From: Bryum argenteum
Lineage: Eukaryota; Streptophyta; Bryopsida; Bryales; Bryaceae
NCBI GenBank assembly: GCA_037043015.1
Contig: CM073324.1
Span: forward strand, 8,639,013-8,703,012
Direction of reading: 5' to 3'
Length of the DNA stretch: 64,000 nt
Shown: positions 1 to 9,068 of the stretch, in pieces
Layout of the letters: every line of letters begins with the position of its first letter
Numbering within the stretch: the first letter of the stretch is position 1
Translations under genes and position numbers: made by a program
Notes under the pieces: model-generated
The model's database searches: none
Told to the model about the DNA's origin: nothing
What the model saw: only the letters and a program-made list of their open reading frames with translations

Positions 1-2181
1 GTTGAAATGAGAGCATCTTCGTCAAAAATAACATCTATGCTTGTAAAAGCTTTCTTAGTAATAGGGTCATACAAACGATACCCTTTTATACCGAGTGGAT
101 CATTATAGCCAAGAAATATACATTGGGTGCTTTTGGAGTCTAATTTTTGACATTTCTCATTAGGTATGTACAAGAAAGCTTTACAACCAAAGGTTTGAAG
201 GTAACTTAACCCTTAAACGTCATATGCTTCCTAATACCACACCCAAAATCTCTTTTAATGTCCATTTTTAGCATTATTCTATTTTTAATTTGCTTGAGCT
301 CTATTCTAAGAAAGTAAAGATTTCTTTAAGGTGCTCAGTTTGGAATTCTAAAAATTCCATTTGGTATATTGGAGTGTAAGTTATGAGCAAGATTCTCTCA
401 AAAAAAAAACCCAACCGCTCAGGCTGGGTCTGACGTTTAAGGGTTAAAGTAGGTTTATACGGAGTCCAAAGTTCAATGGGTGTGATATTGTCCAAGGCAG
501 ATGTATATGAGTGATTTTGAAGATAGCACGCCGTATTAATGGCTTCAGCCCAAAACTCATTAGGAAGTTGAGCAGTTTTTAATATACTACGAGCCGCTTC
601 GACTAAAGTTTGATTTTTACGCTCAGAGACTCCATTTTGAACAGGATTATATGGGTTTGTCAATTGGTGTTGAATACCATTGGTGATACAAATTGAGAAA
701 AATCCTTGGAAATGTACTCACCTCCATTGTTGGATCGAAGATATATAATTTTCATTCCGGTTTCATTCTCAAAAAGATTCTTATATTGTTGAAAATAAAG
801 AAGGGTATAGACTTCTTTTGTAAAAAATAAATGTGCGTATATCTTGAAAAGTCATCAAGAAAGATGGAAATAGAGGGCTTTGCTTATGGAGGGTGTTTGT
901 ATAGGGCCACACCGAGGGTCACACAAGTCTGTGTGCACTAGAGCAAGGACTTCAATTGCTCGTGTATGAGACTTAGTTGGGTATGGTTGTTTAAGTTGCT
1001 TGCCAAAGGTGCAAGCAACACATAAAGGTATAGTTGCTTGCAAGGCCAGTAAGCCAAGTACAAGTTTTTGGCTTTGCATTTAATTTAAATATCTAGAGTT
1101 GAGATGGCCAAGTCGAAGATGCCATTTAATGGTATCAAGTTCCACTTTTGTAGTGGCAATATTATTTTCAATAAGAGAAGTAATTCCAATGCCCAAAGAA
1201 AATAGATTTCCTTCTTTGGGAACCTGGAAAGTCATAGTTTGGTGAGTGGTTGGTGAAGTTGAGTGAATAAGACACTCATCACGAGTAAAAGTAATGGTGG
1301 TGTTGCCGGTACTTGTCATTTGAGAAACTGAGAGCAATTTTTTGGCGAGGCCAGGAACATGTAAAACATCCTTAAGAAGTAAAGTTTGGCTTGGATTAAG
1401 CCTAAGGAGGATGGAACCAAATCCCAAAGCTTTATACGTGCTATTATCACCCAATAAGGTGATTTTTGGATCAGAGAGTATCTCATAATCTTGAAATAAA
1501 TCCTGGGTGGGTGACATATGCTGGGTGGCTCGAGAATTAAGTACCAAGAATGAGAAAGTGAAGGTGGAGAAGTCATGGCTGAAAACATAGTTATTGATTC
1601 ATTACTTGTAAAAGAATTAAGGTGTAGTTCTGAATTCTCTGATTCTCGCTTCAATTTCCAGTGAAAGGAGTTGCTTATCTCCACAATGGAGAAGAATGTC
1701 AGAACGCGCTTTGGCATCTTTTAATCCCCAAGCTGCCAAACCTGCAACATCGCTCATAGCAGGAGCAATCTCTGTACCATCCACGACACTCCATATTCCA
1801 GATCAAATAAGTAGCATTTCGATCTTAATACTCCATGTGGAGTAACTCGTTGCAGATGATGGAGCAACCGTGTAAGTCCTAGGAGTCATGATAGTTGTCA
1901 TGGGTCGGAACATAATATGCTTAGACAAGCTCTTGAAATTTCAAGGGCCTACGTGGTAGTGGAGGGTGTGTTCCATGCAGGGACATCATCAGTATTTGAA
2001 AAGTTTCCATCAAAGAGATGAAGAAATAAGGAATCCATAATGCGAAAAAGTTTGCATCCGAGATGGGCTCTGAGATAAGATCAGTTTCCACAACGCGATC
2101 GGCGGCCTCACCTAGAGCGGCTTTGTGATCACGGAGAGGTGGAACGCCGGAAGACATTATCGATACGCTAATACCATATAG
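1..2181 (-). mobile_element. Broken Ty1/Copia retrotransposon fossil (5' LTR side to RT onset)
   Basis: Minus-strand remains of a Copia polyprotein. From high to low coordinates one can recognise a gag-like start (about 2160-1680), a protease-like stretch around the ATQHM motif (about 1547-1400), a GAG-pre-integrase segment with CVACTFGKQ (about 1020), an integrase core ending in TPIELW (about 660-460), and the integrase C-terminus leading to reverse transcriptase (1-205, with IFLGYNDPLGIKGYRLYDP). A weak tRNA-Met-type primer site lies at about 2166-2177, next to a probable LTR. The fossil is clearly broken, with several breaks, and carries a smaller element inserted at 206-447. The rest of pol and the 3' LTR lie left of the window. 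Moderately old; family assignment is secure. Confidence 0.9.
206..447. mobile_element. TTAA-flanked MITE (piggyBac-like), copy A, nested in the Copia fossil
   Basis: Starts TTAACCCTTAAACGTC at 206 and ends GACGTTTAAGGGTTAA at 447, so it has perfect terminal inverted repeats with a TTAA at each end. Copia integrase homology stops at its right edge and resumes at its left edge, which fixes its limits and shows it inserted into the retrotransposon. The interior (about 330-430) is a diverged match to the right half of the copies at 43561, 55729 and 63515. It has no coding capacity. TTAA duplication plus CCC...GGG ends is typical of piggyBac-superfamily elements; the superfamily call rests on these ends only. 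Confidence 0.8.
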
Positions 2182-2690
2182 TGAAAGTAACATAAAAGAG
2201 AGAGAAGAAGAATAATAATATATTAAAAGATGAGTGATACACAAGCTATAGACTCTTCAATGTAGCTAGTACTAAGAAGGTGTGTCTATAAGTATTCTGT
2301 AACGTTGCCACTCTGACTATAACTTATGACTGATCAACTAATATGTCTGATGACTAGACTAGTGTCTTAACAAAACATAGTGGTTAAGGAACTAGTGGTC
2401 GGGAGTGGTGGTATTAACACAATGGTGCAGAAATGGTAGCATGAATGTAGTGGTCGCGGACATCAAAACGGTGGCATGAGTGTAGTGGCCGATGGTGGTA
2501 CGAACATAGTAGCCAAGAAATGGTGACATGAGTATAGTGGTTGAGGGACGCTGGTACAAATACAATGGTCAATTTATTAATCAAGGTATTCATGGGTGAC
2601 AAGGTCTTCTCAATTTACAAATTGGGAGGTTGTATTATATAATATGGATGTGTCTTAGGGACACAAGTACAATTAACTTTGTAATAGGTG
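2182..2690 (-). repeat. Probable 5' LTR of the Copia fossil, containing a degenerate tandem repeat
   Basis: This stretch follows the putative primer-binding site on the minus strand and precedes the fossil's gag-like start, where a 5' LTR belongs. The outer boundary is a guess because the partner LTR is outside the window. Positions 2390-2570 contain about four or five degenerate units of roughly 40 bp built on variants of tagtggtcg and atggtggca. Confidence 0.4.
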
Positions 2691-3617
2691 TTCTTTGCCT
2701 ATCCAATCAAATTCAGTTATTTTAACAAACTCTCATGTTTTCTTTCTCACACACAATAAGCAATTAAAATTCAAAGTTTTGTACCACCATTAACTTTCTA
2801 ATTGAGTATTGTGAAATAATCAATAATAACCAACTAAATAATCCATGACAAAACTTATGTCAAACTTTTATGTTCTACCGGCCTAACTCAATTTGAAATC
2901 AAATTGTGCATGACTATTATAGAATTAAGCTAAAAGTAATGAAAATCTTGAATTTGTATGAGATTTGTGTTGAAATTATAAAACTCAAATTATTTAAAAA
3001 TGAAGCTAACCAACAATAATGATATACCAATACTAATTATATATGACTTGCATAGCTTATTTCCAATTGTATTTAGCTCGTTACTTCCGTTTTTAACAAT
3101 GGTGTTTGATAATATATAAAGTATATTCTTAAGGGCAAGAATTACAAGTAACCTAAATGGAGGGACTCTCTGAAGCTAGCCAAATAAAAACAAAGCAAAT
3201 AATAAACAAAGGTTGCTTCATGAAAATGAAACATTTGTTTGCTTTTAGTATGCTCAATCAAGTTAATCAACTTCTACTTAAGTTTCTAAGCATGACTTAA
3301 TCCATATCATAAAGCTTGTTTTGTGACTGTAAAGAATATTGGCACATAAACAAGTTAGAGACAACAAATTTCCCATTTATTTTTGGGCAGTTTAATTCCC
3401 ACAATTAAATATTATTGCTTCGAACCACATAGAACAACAATGCGGATTCTTTTAATACAAATTTCATTTGATTGATTCATTCAAAATTTCCTTATTTCCA
3501 ATAATACACTCAACAATAGAAAATAAGGACCTAACACTCATTCAGCTCCTTGTTCATTTTGCCCTCATTCTGCCCTCTTCACTGCCCTATACGAAACACT
3601 GTGAAGGCAGGTCTTTT
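2691..3617. other. AT-rich spacer, no gene seen
   Basis: AT-rich sequence between the Copia fossil and the uL11m promoter. No conserved frame, RNA gene or clear repeat was recognised. Confidence 0.5.
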
Positions 3618-3630
3618 AACCCTAAACCCT
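3618..3630 (+). promoter_or_regulatory. Telo-box-like motif upstream of uL11m
   Basis: AACCCTAAACCCT lies about 90 bp before the uL11m start codon. Telo-boxes (AAACCCTAA) are a known plant promoter element enriched near ribosomal-protein and translation genes, where they sit close to the transcription start. Position and gene type fit; function is inferred. Confidence 0.5.
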
Positions 3631-3718
3631 GTGTGTGTAGAGGAGTGTTCGAGACTATGGTGTAGATTGGACGATTGATCGAGGTTCCAGGCAAGGACTA
3701 TTCTGCGGAGACGCAGCT

Positions 3719-4165
3719 ATGGCAGCGAAGCAGGTGTCTGCGATCATCCGGCTGGTGGTGAATGCGGGGCAAGCGAAGCCAGCGCCTCCCGTGGGACCAG
3801 CGTTGGGGCAGCACCGTTTGAATTTGATGGCATTCTGCAAGGATTTCAACGCGCGGACGCAGAGCATCAAGTCCGACGTGCCTATGTCCGTCATGGTGAC
3901 TGCCTACAAGGACAACTCCTTTGAATTCATCGTCAAGTCTCCTTCCACATCGTATTTTCTCAAGAAAGCCGCGGGGTTGCAGTCGGGCGGCGGGAATGCA
4001 GGCCACAAGGTTGCGGGCTACGTCACGCCCAAGCATATTTACGAAATTGCCAAGATCAAGCAGGCCGATCCGGATTGCCAGTACATGTCGTTGGAGGCGA
4101 TTAGTAAGTCTATCATGGGCACTGCTCGCTCCATGGGCATTGAAGTCAGAAGCGTTCTTCCCTGA
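3719..4165 (+). CDS. MRPL11: Mitochondrial ribosomal protein uL11m (MRPL11)
   Basis: Uninterrupted 148-codon frame. The protein carries the uL11 signatures in order: the N-terminal domain with PAPPVGPALGQHRLN (residues about 21-35) and FCKDFNARTQ, the linker with SYFLKKAAGLQSG (about 78-90), and the rRNA-binding C-terminal domain with GHKVAGYVTPKHIYEIAKIK and SIMGTARSMGI near the end. uL11 binds the GTPase-associated centre of large-subunit rRNA. The length and the absence of a long chloroplast transit peptide resemble plant mitochondrial L11 rather than the plastid or cytosolic forms; compartment is inferred from that resemblance. The start ATG at 3719 is the first in frame and lies about 90 bp after a telo-box. 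No intron, unlike most genes in this window. Confidence 0.93.
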   Translation: MAAKQVSAIIRLVVNAGQAKPAPPVGPALGQHRLNLMAFCKDFNARTQSIKSDVPMSVMVTAYKDNSFEFIVKSPSTSYFLKKAAGLQSGGGNAGHKVAGYVTPKHIYEIAKIKQADPDCQYMSLEAISKSIMGTARSMGIEVRSVLP

Positions 4166-5065
4166 TTCTGCTCGTATGTCGAGTCTTCACATTCGCACAG
4201 CGGTTCCAAGGGTTTAGAAGTATCAAATTGAAAAAGTTCGGAACCAGTAGCAGGATTAGGGCTTTTCCGGGGCTGAAGTTTTCATTACAATTGAGGAAGC
4301 GTGTTTGCTTCCCGCACTCATACGCAGTTTTTCTTGTCAGACTTACTACTTTCTCTGGAGCATTCCTTATCCCCTCAATCACAGAAACCCTAAATCCTAG
4401 CTATTCTACTTGGGAGTTTTTAGTGTCAATTCAAACACTCCGAGAGCGTGGTTTCGGGAAGATCAGTGCCGAGATACGGAGGTGAATATCAATCTGTCAA
4501 TATTTATATGTTTTCTCATCTGCTAAGTAGGAGTGTGTGAACCACAAAAAGTGAGTGTTGGCATTTCTAACTGGCATGTGTTCGTAGTTCTATTTCCATT
4601 GAAGGATATATGCTTCCACCTCTTGTCAGTGATTGTAAGCAAGTTCACACTGATTTAGAATCTCTGTTGGCACCAGGGTCTGTTTTTAACAGTTTCAATG
4701 ACCTCTACCTTCTGGATAACAAATTATGGCGAATGTTCTAGCACTTGTTATGAACAAACTTCTTGTGGTGGTATGGATTTCAGTCCTCTTTGCTCCATTA
4801 CACTTTAACGGAACTCGAATTGATGGTTTCTGTTGGGCTTAGTTCCAGTAGTCAGTCACTGATGCCTCATACGATCTGCTTGCAAATAATTTCTTGTGTG
4901 GGCTTTTACCTGTATGATTTTTTTCTTTTGCCCAAGTCCAGCCGGTTGTTTCATCAAGTCATAGATTGTGTTTGACTAATTTGATTTCGTGGTTTGTAAG
5001 GAGCGTGTCTCAAGTTTGTAACAAGTCTTCCGTGTGAGATATGTAGAATTTTCTGTAGTAGGCTT
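4166..5065. other. 3' flank of uL11m, no gene recognised
   Basis: Contains the uL11m 3' UTR and T-rich sequence with short open frames that match nothing I know. No RNA gene or transposon ends seen. Confidence 0.4.
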
Positions 5066-5261
5066 GAAGTCTTGCTGGTCACTCTAACTACATCGACAAT
5101 AATTGCTTTTACACATCTTTGCAATTCCATCGAATGCTTGCTGGTTACTCTGAGTAGGTTGACAACAATTGCCACCGCACATTCTTTCAATTTCGTTGAA
5201 GCCTTGCTGGTCACTCACTCTAACGATCGAGTTTAATGCATCCTTTTCAATTCCATTCTTG
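5066..5261. repeat. Three-copy 66-bp imperfect tandem repeat
   Basis: Units begin at 5066, 5132 and 5198, each opening with a variant of gaaGcCttgctggtcactc. The period is exactly 66 bp over the first two units, with diverged sequence. Because 66 is a multiple of three, the minus strand stays open across the repeat and would encode a repeated 22-residue block (TSKxSxxLQ...), but there is no other sign that it is a gene. Confidence 0.8.
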
Positions 5262-6565
5262 GTTGGTACTAGTTTATAGCATATATATATAGGGTATGCG
5301 TCATATTCTAACAATTCTTTGTAAGGTTGGTGTCAATTGTTTGCTTAAAAGAGTTGTGTCATATCCAAAGGTTGTATTTCTAATCTCTTGTTGTATCATA
5401 AGTCAAAATCTAATAAAGGATAAATTTTAACCACTTTTCTCCTTTTTTCATCATAGAAACATCAATTCATATCCAATACCAAAGTTATTTGGATAAAAAA
5501 ACCTCCAACTACGAAGCTATTAAGACGAATCTAAAGATCACACTTGCAACAAAAAAATAATTCATGTTAAACTATTTTTGATTTTCACATAATTAGCTTG
5601 CAATGGAAAATCATGCCAAATTTGAAAGCCCAAAAACAAAAGTTGCCTTCACTTAAATGCATGCCATTTAAGCATAATCTGTTGTATATGTTTGAAATTT
5701 TTACAACACAAACTAGACTTGATTTGTGACCCAATACAAGTGCTTTGTCAAAAACGGAGTGTGGATGAAGAAGTTTTGGCTCTTCAGAGTTTTTGCCCCT
5801 TATCCAAAATGTCGTTTTTTAGCACTAGGGACATTTAGGGGTTAATGCCAATAGCTTCCTTTAGAGAAAGTTTCCTATAAAAGCTAACATGGCGTTGCAT
5901 CAAAAGGGTACCACCATCACAACTGTGCACTATTGCAACAACCCGGTAACTCATCTCTCTATAGAATGTCACCTAATCCCACTATCGTATAGCTCAAGTG
6001 TGACAAGTCATAACCTTTTTTTCCTACACTCCTTGCTCTACAGCAAGCTTCTGCTCGTATGCCCTCTTCTTCAAAATCTTCTTTGTTGCGTGAATTGGCT
6101 TTGAAGAAAGTTCTTCTCCTCATAGCAAAATGTGAATGTGTAGCGAGATTATATACCAAGTGCCCGGAACGTAACGTGAGCGGAAGCTGATGAACCGGGC
6201 CGCATAATTCTCACGGAGCCCGTCAAGTACCGGTGGCGGGAGCACTTGCCGCTTCGATTGAGATGCTCTGAGGACGTAGATATAACAATTCATGAATCAA
6301 AGGTATCGTGATTATCATCGGAAAATGGATGAATGTAATTTCGTGAATGAAGCTCTTTCATCTTGCTACTACCGTAATTGAAGGCCTTGACGAGCACGGT
6401 GAAGCTGCAGCTGAAAGAGGCATCCGTGTGCACCAAGTCATCTCTTAGGGTTTATGCGCAATCATATGACGGCAATCCTTCAAGATGGTTGTTTTCTACA
6501 TTCCGAAGGATTATTGACAGAATCAGGAATCACCTCAATAGGAATTCGCTTGAGGGAGAATCAAG
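5262..6565. other. Spacer and PAM16 promoter region
   Basis: AT-rich to about 6130, then more GC-rich from 6140 toward the PAM16 start. A possible worn end of the TTAA element family occurs near 5830-5848 (gacatttaggggttaa), but I could not find its partner end. No gene recognised. Confidence 0.4.
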
Positions 6566-6892
6566 ATGGGAACCAGGTTGATAGCGAATTTGGTGGTGAT
6601 GGCATCGGGCGTGATGCTTCGGGCGGTGTCGCAGGCGTACCGGCAAGCCATCGTGAACGCGCAGCGAACGGGTTTGGCGCAGGAAACGGTGCAGAACATT
6701 ACGCACAAGGCGAGCAAGGTGATGACGGAGCACGAGGCGCGCCAGATCCTCGGAGTAGCTCCGAATGCGCCCTGGGAGGATGTATTGTCCAAGTACGAGA
6801 AGCTCTTTGAGAATAACATGAAGCGCGGCTCGTTTTATCTCCAGTCCAAGGTGTTCCGAGCCAAAGAGTGCTTAGAAACGGCCAGGGCTTAA
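6566..6892 (+). CDS. PAM16: PAM16/TIM16, mitochondrial import-motor subunit
   Basis: 108-codon single-exon frame. PAM16 is the degenerate J-protein that pairs with PAM18 at the TIM23 channel and regulates mtHsp70 during matrix import; it is peripheral on the matrix face of the inner membrane. The sequence shows the N-terminal hydrophobic stretch LIANLVVMASGVMLRAV (about 4-20), then AYRQAI, the start of the J-like domain with MTEHEARQILGV (about 53-64), and the diagnostic LFENNMKRGSFYLQSKVFRAKECLE toward the end (split here as LFENNMKRGSFYLQSK and VFRAKECLE). The HPD motif of active J-proteins is absent, as is normal for PAM16. Start chosen at 6566 because homologous proteins begin with the same M-x-x-R-L-x-A-N-L pattern. 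Intronless, second mitochondrial gene in a row on this strand. Confidence 0.93.
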   Translation: MGTRLIANLVVMASGVMLRAVSQAYRQAIVNAQRTGLAQETVQNITHKASKVMTEHEARQILGVAPNAPWEDVLSKYEKLFENNMKRGSFYLQSKVFRAKECLETARA

Positions 6893-7490
6893 ACCGCATA
6901 GGACAATTTTGTAGAAATTAGAAATTCTTTGGGCAATTTCCGACAGTTGTGGCTAATGCTTTGTGCCACACCAGAGAGGATTGTATTGACGAGGATGAGG
7001 TGGGCGCTGAATTGTTTTAGCGACAAGGGGAGCTTGCCATCGGAGGCAAGATTGGTGAGCAACCCTAATTGCTTCTCTGCAGCGAAAAACACCTTCACCT
7101 TGATCCCTCGATGTGAAATTGTCCCTGCAGTTAATTCACGACAGTGTAGTGACGTAGCTGATACTCTCTTACGTTCTGTGCTGCAATTGTTACTCTATGA
7201 TTCGTCGGGCAATTTTTCTGTGTAGTTCTAAGCGATTTCGGTTCCGTAATGGCCTGTGCAGCGAAGACCTTGAACTGGCCAAGTATATGCTTTCTGAACT
7301 GAATTCGTCCGGCTGTGAATGACTTAACTGTGTCTTTATTTAAAGGTTATAATTTCATAAAGGTCTGCGAAGCCCACTTTTGGTCTATGTGGTTTTCTTC
7401 TACTTAATTGACTTTGAAGAAGGTGTGTGGGTCAAGGTTCGATGTGCTGACAAGATCGGATCGGAATCCGAGCCAAGCTTGAGTTGGCAT
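6893..7490. other. 3' flank of PAM16, no gene recognised
   Basis: Probable 3' UTR and spacer. Short open frames here match no known family. Confidence 0.4.
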
Positions 7491-7616
7491 TTGGCATGCA
7501 TGTTTTGGATCATTAAGACAATTTGGCATGCATGTTTTGGATCATTAAGACAATTTGGCATGCATGTTTTGGATCATTAAGACAATTTGGCATGCATGTT
7601 TTGGATCATTAAGACA
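7491..7616. repeat. 32-bp minisatellite, nearly four identical copies
   Basis: Unit ttggcatgcatgttttggat plus cattaagacaat starts at 7491, 7523, 7555 and 7587. The first three copies are identical and the fourth is truncated near its end. The identity indicates recent expansion. Confidence 0.95.
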
Positions 7617-7664
7617 AGCCACGTTCTTGTCTGAGGTATTAAGAAAAGAAACCTTATCCCAGAT

Positions 7665-7925
7665 AAGGAAGAGTGCCCAAAACTGGAGAAGTACCAATAA
7701 TGGAGCATTAGGCTTCTTGAAGAGGTACACAATACCTTCTTCACTCAAGAGTAGCGAATACTCACGACAAACATTATAGGGTGCAAAATTAGGGCACCGT
7801 TTTTGAAACACCTATGAGACCCCCTTCAAAAATTCACAGCAATTTATAGAAGAGTCCAACAATCATGGATTCACTGTGACTATCATTCCCCTTACTTTCC
7901 CTCTGCATGAAAATTACTTCTTTTA
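7665..7925. repeat. Dispersed repeat, copy 1
   Basis: A diverged match in the same orientation to 12066-12330. Shared landmarks in order: agtgcccaaaactgga, ggcttcttgaagag, cattatagggtgcaaaatta, aaaattcacagcaatttata and an end like ccctctgcatgaaaattac. It has no coding potential. It could be two copies of a solo LTR or of a non-autonomous transposon; ends not resolved. Confidence 0.7.
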
Positions 7926-9068
7926 TTATCTTCATAACACATGGGGGAATCTGAAATTTTGGGGAATCTGAAATTTGCTTGTACTCGAGTGCTGGGTAGT
8001 TTGTGGAGCTACAGTAGTATTCAGTTTTCACATCCAACTGATGCCATGAGTTCGAACATCGAGATTTACCTTACCTCCGCTCAAACGAGACTTGTTCTAG
8101 AAAATCGTTTGGTGTTTTTGTCCCCATAATGAAATCAGTTACAGTAGAACTTTTATTGGTAAAAATGAAGTGGTATACTTCTCTCGATATTGTTAAGCAC
8201 AAACTGAGTGTCCAGTTTCAGTATAATTCCTTACATGGCAAATTAGAGTGCAATGATAAACAAGTCATTTTATATGTGCAGAAAAGTGTCTATGATACAC
8301 CAGGAACTACACCAACGACCAACGAGGACACTCAGGACCTACACCAACGACGACACCCAAGGTGGTGTTTTACACCCACCTTGGTACACCTATTTCACTG
8401 ATGTTAACTACGAGTGAACAAATGAAGATCCCTAATCTAGAGTTGAATATCTCTACAGAGAAGATAACAAATAAAAGGAGCAATCCGATTTTTAGAGGAT
8501 ACAACCGTGAGTTAAACACTACGAATTCCATATGTGATCTTATAGAACCGACGAGCATGCCCACCTTTTGAAAATCATACCTTGGCCCATATAAACCTTA
8601 CGTAGGATAAAAAGAACCAGTATATTAGTCTTAACCATCTATCCCATATTCGAAAACCTGAGGGTATTGCATAGCTACTGGCCTAGAATGAATGTGTGAA
8701 TGCTTCAAACAAACATCAGGCACTTACCTCGTTACACTAAATGGCTACCACTAGAGTGCCGGTAGCAAAAAGGGTTCTAAACTAGATCGAGCGCTGCTCA
8801 AATAGGTTACAAACCAAGAGTATTCCTCTGTTGAAAGAGTCCCTGGATTCCTTGTATTGCTAAAAAATCAGAAGTATGATACCCACATTGTCACATGTCC
8901 CACTATCAACAAAACTGTTCTACACTGCTGTACAATGCCTGGCACCCCTCCTTCCTGCACATCTGAGCTCCCACCTACTTGAAAAAGAGACTGCCAGATC
9001 CACCTTCTTCGCCACCACGTTATGCTTCTCGACAGCACACTTAGGTCCCAAAGGTCCCCTCTCGTGTG
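7926..9068. other. Spacer between repeat copy 1 and DCP1 3' end
   Basis: No gene, RNA gene or transposon ends recognised. The last part is probably the DCP1 3' UTR. Confidence 0.4.

Noticed and set aside
3655-4036. Minus-strand open frames opposite uL11m
   Set aside because: Shadows of the uL11m coding frame; they have no family resemblance.
5820-5848. Another copy of the TTAA element
   Set aside because: Only one end-like sequence was found and it differs at several positions; no matching left end within 450 bp.
5889-6159. Overlapping frames before PAM16
   Set aside because: No recognisable protein on either strand; probably spacer or promoter.
7491-7616. Possible CRISPR-like array
   Set aside because: The 32-bp units are directly adjacent without spacers and the host is a plant nucleus, so this is an ordinary minisatellite.
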